Positions 62,892-64,000 of a stretch of DNA of 64,000 nucleotides are shown piece after piece (the first letter of the stretch is position 1; every line of letters starts with the position of its first letter). A program made the translations under genes and the position numbers. The stretch covers positions 985,501 through 1,049,500 of the forward strand of contig NZ_CP104213.1 of the NCBI RefSeq assembly GCF_025244745.1, read 5' to 3'. Source of the DNA: Deinococcus rubellus. Lineage in GTDB: Bacteria > Deinococcota > Deinococci > Deinococcales > Deinococcaceae. A model generated the notes under the pieces. It had not been told where the DNA came from and did not search any database. It saw only the letters and a program-made list of their open reading frames with translations.

Positions 62892-63383
62892 ATGCCGGAT
62901 CAAGCTGAGCTGCCCCCCGCTGCCGTCGCCCGTTTCGTGGAGCGCTTCGCCCTGATTTTCAGCGAGGCGGGCGTACCCAGAATGCCCGCCCGGATTTTTG
63001 TCGGGTTGCTGGTCTCACCGCAGGGGCAGCTCACGGCAGCCGAACTCAGCGAGCAGCTCAAGGTCAGCCCGGCGGCCATTTCGGGCGCAGTGCGTTACCT
63101 GACGCAGGTCGGCCTGGTCGTCCGGGAGCGTGAACCGGGCCAGCGACGCGACCATTACCGGGTGCAGAATGATCTGTGGTATGAGCCGATGACCAACCGC
63201 GAGGAGCAGTTGACGCGCTGGATCGACGCGCTCGGCGAGGGCATCGCGGCGCTGGGTGAGGCGTCGTCGGCGGGCCAACGCCTGGAAGAGACGCGGCAGT
63301 TCTTTGAATTCATGCGCGCCGAGCTGCCTCAGCTGTTGATCAAGTGGCGGGCCTATCAGCAGCAGACGCCCCCCTCTTTGTAA
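62892..63383 (+). CDS. MarR/GbsR-type transcriptional regulator
   Basis: 163 residues. Helix-turn-helix: RMPARIFVGLLVSPQGQLTAAELSEQLKVSPAAISGAVRYLTQVGLVVREREPGQRRDHYRV, a classical winged helix with the GbsR-like opening FVERFALIFSEAGVPRM. A C-terminal helix with Glu- and Phe-rich FFEFMRAELPQLL could dimerise. TATACT (62877-62882) ends 9 bases before the ATG at 62892. Likely repressor of the divergent ABC exporter. Confidence 0.86.
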   Translation: MPDQAELPPAAVARFVERFALIFSEAGVPRMPARIFVGLLVSPQGQLTAAELSEQLKVSPAAISGAVRYLTQVGLVVREREPGQRRDHYRVQNDLWYEPMTNREEQLTRWIDALGEGIAALGEASSAGQRLEETRQFFEFMRAELPQLLIKWRAYQQQTPPSL

Positions 63384-63397
63384 GGGCTGTCCTTACA
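63379..63397. promoter_or_regulatory. Inverted repeat at the end of the MarR gene and upstream of the glutaredoxin gene
   Basis: TGTAAGG (63379-63385) and CCTTACA (63391-63397) are perfect 7-bp arms with a 5-base loop; the MarR stop is inside the left arm. There is no T tract, so it may be an operator for the glutaredoxin promoter as well as a weak hairpin. Confidence 0.35.
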
Positions 63398-63427
63398 CGC
63401 TGGGCCGTGAGCCTCTAGAGTCAGGTC

Positions 63428-63694
63428 ATGACCATTCCCTCCACCCCGATCACCATGTACACGACCACCTGGTGCCCTGATTGCAAGGCCGCCAAGCGCG
63501 CCCTCGACAGCAAGGGACTGCCCTACACCGAAGTCAACATCGAGGAAGTCGAGAACGCCGCTGAAATCGTGATGCGTGTCAACGGCGGCAAGCGCAGCGT
63601 GCCCACCCTGGTTTACGGTGACACCGCCGCCAGCCTCAGTGGATTCTCCATCGTCAAGATGAACGCCTTTTTGAGTCAGGCAGGCCTGGCCTAA
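63428..63694 (+). CDS. Glutaredoxin-like redox protein (mycoredoxin type)
   Basis: 88 residues. Active site MYTTTWCPDCKAAKRALDSKGL with a CPDC motif, and the cis-Pro motif RSVPTLVYGD. The single-domain, small size and C-P-x-C context match mycoredoxin/NrdH-type proteins. Typical glutaredoxin is CPYC, so the Asp is a variant. TAGAGT (63416-63421) ends 6 bases before the ATG, so leaderless. A very long perfect hairpin follows. Confidence 0.88.
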   Translation: MTIPSTPITMYTTTWCPDCKAAKRALDSKGLPYTEVNIEEVENAAEIVMRVNGGKRSVPTLVYGDTAASLSGFSIVKMNAFLSQAGLA

Positions 63695-63701
63695 ACTGCC
63701 G

Positions 63702-63754
63702 CCAGTCAACGAAAAAGCCCCGGCCAGTGCAAGCGGGGCTTTTTCGTTGACTGG
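63702..63754. terminator. Bidirectional terminator with a perfect 20-bp stem
   Basis: Arms 63702-63721 and 63735-63754 pair perfectly over 20 bp (13-base loop), with A/T runs giving U tracts for both strands. It separates two convergent genes. Confidence 0.92.
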
Positions 63755-63761
63755 TGCGGTA

Positions 63762-64000
63762 TTACAACTTGACGCTGTCGCTGTCGCCGTGGTTGGGCTG
63801 GCTGCCTGTGACGGCGGCCTTGGCCATCTGAAAGAGGCCCTGCAACTTGCCGTCGCTCTCCCAGTAGTGCGCGCCGTTGGCCTCTACTTTGATCAGCTGG
63901 ATGTTGGGGTCGGTCTTGCCCTGCGGGAAGTACGCCTTGTAGAAGTCGCTCCACAACTCGTCGAGCTTGGCCGCGTCCTCAATCAGTTCGGCGTCGCCGT
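63762..64000 (-). CDS. General stress protein 26-like, pyridoxamine 5'-phosphate oxidase family (partial)
   Basis: Only the C-terminal 79 residues are inside the window; the 5' end is beyond the right edge. DELWSDFYKAYFPQGKTDPNIQLIKVEANGAHYWES matches the C-terminal part of the FMN-binding 'pyridox_oxidase_2'/GSP26 group, which ends in a short Gly/Asn-rich tail (GSQPNHGDSDSVKL here). Function is probably flavin-dependent stress-related; unknown. Confidence 0.78.
   Translation of the reverse strand, partial: GDAELIEDAAKLDELWSDFYKAYFPQGKTDPNIQLIKVEANGAHYWESDGKLQGLFQMAKAAVTGSQPNHGDSDSVKL

Overview
The window is an ordinary, densely packed stretch of chromosome from a high-GC bacterium. The best fit is Deinococcus or a close relative. 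Three things point there. There is a Ser/Thr kinase fused to a PQQ-type beta-propeller, the architecture of the D. radiodurans quinoprotein kinase RqkA. About two dozen genes have a TANNNT box ending only 6-9 bases before the start codon, the leaderless-promoter arrangement described for Deinococcus. The gene content is otherwise generic and housekeeping. The species cannot be named from the sequence. I saw no rRNA, CRISPR array, prophage or replication origin.

Layout. 1-9 kb: the end of an unidentified protein, tatA, the RqkA-like kinase, a small ribbon-helix-helix protein, murJ, tRNA-Ser(CGA), tsaD and secA. 9-24 kb: a sugar-type ABC ATPase; a polar amino-acid binding protein and permease with no ATPase beside them; yceI, a TSUP permease and msrA; a translationally coupled set of membrane proteins with an orphan TAXI binding protein; a polyferredoxin, a metallophosphoesterase, mobA, an ExeM-like nuclease, a carboxynorspermidine-synthase-like enzyme and an aquaporin. 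24.18-25.87 kb: an IS5-family insertion sequence sits in the aquaporin stop codon and is followed by the wreck of a TPR-GGDEF gene. 25.9-38 kb: DinB-like protein, a second metallophosphoesterase, queG, a GNAT enzyme, a less GC-rich island of secreted proteins of unknown function, a LysR regulator and an IMPase operon. 38.5-52 kb: purB, a BON-BON-LysM protein, ruvB, sufU, psuK-psuG, livK, a secreted PQQ propeller, prs and hisF-hisIE. 52-64 kb: a response regulator, coaX, a frameshifted double-TerD gene, dnaJ, pgm, a 36-residue membrane microprotein, glpX, an ABC exporter divergent from its likely MarR/GbsR-type repressor, and a glutaredoxin-like protein.

How genes work together. Coupled stop/start overlaps (ATGA, GTGA, TGATG, TTGA) define several operons: 14873-16745, 17687-19428, 25868-27319, 36468-37489, hisF-hisIE, pgm with a hypothetical, and the ABC exporter pair. 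Three solute-binding proteins (amino acid, TAXI, Liv) lack a complete transporter nearby. Metabolic links include PRPP synthesis (prs) beside PRPP-derived histidine synthesis (hisF, hisIE), purine synthesis (purB), pseudouridine salvage (psuK, psuG) and gluconeogenic or glycogen sugar phosphates (glpX, pgm).

The least explained items are the coupled mini-ORFs at 23366 and 30671, the microprotein at 59118, the perfect palindromes at 51820, 59280 and 62831, the apparent ATT start and multiple frameshifts of the TerD gene, and the TAXI cluster.
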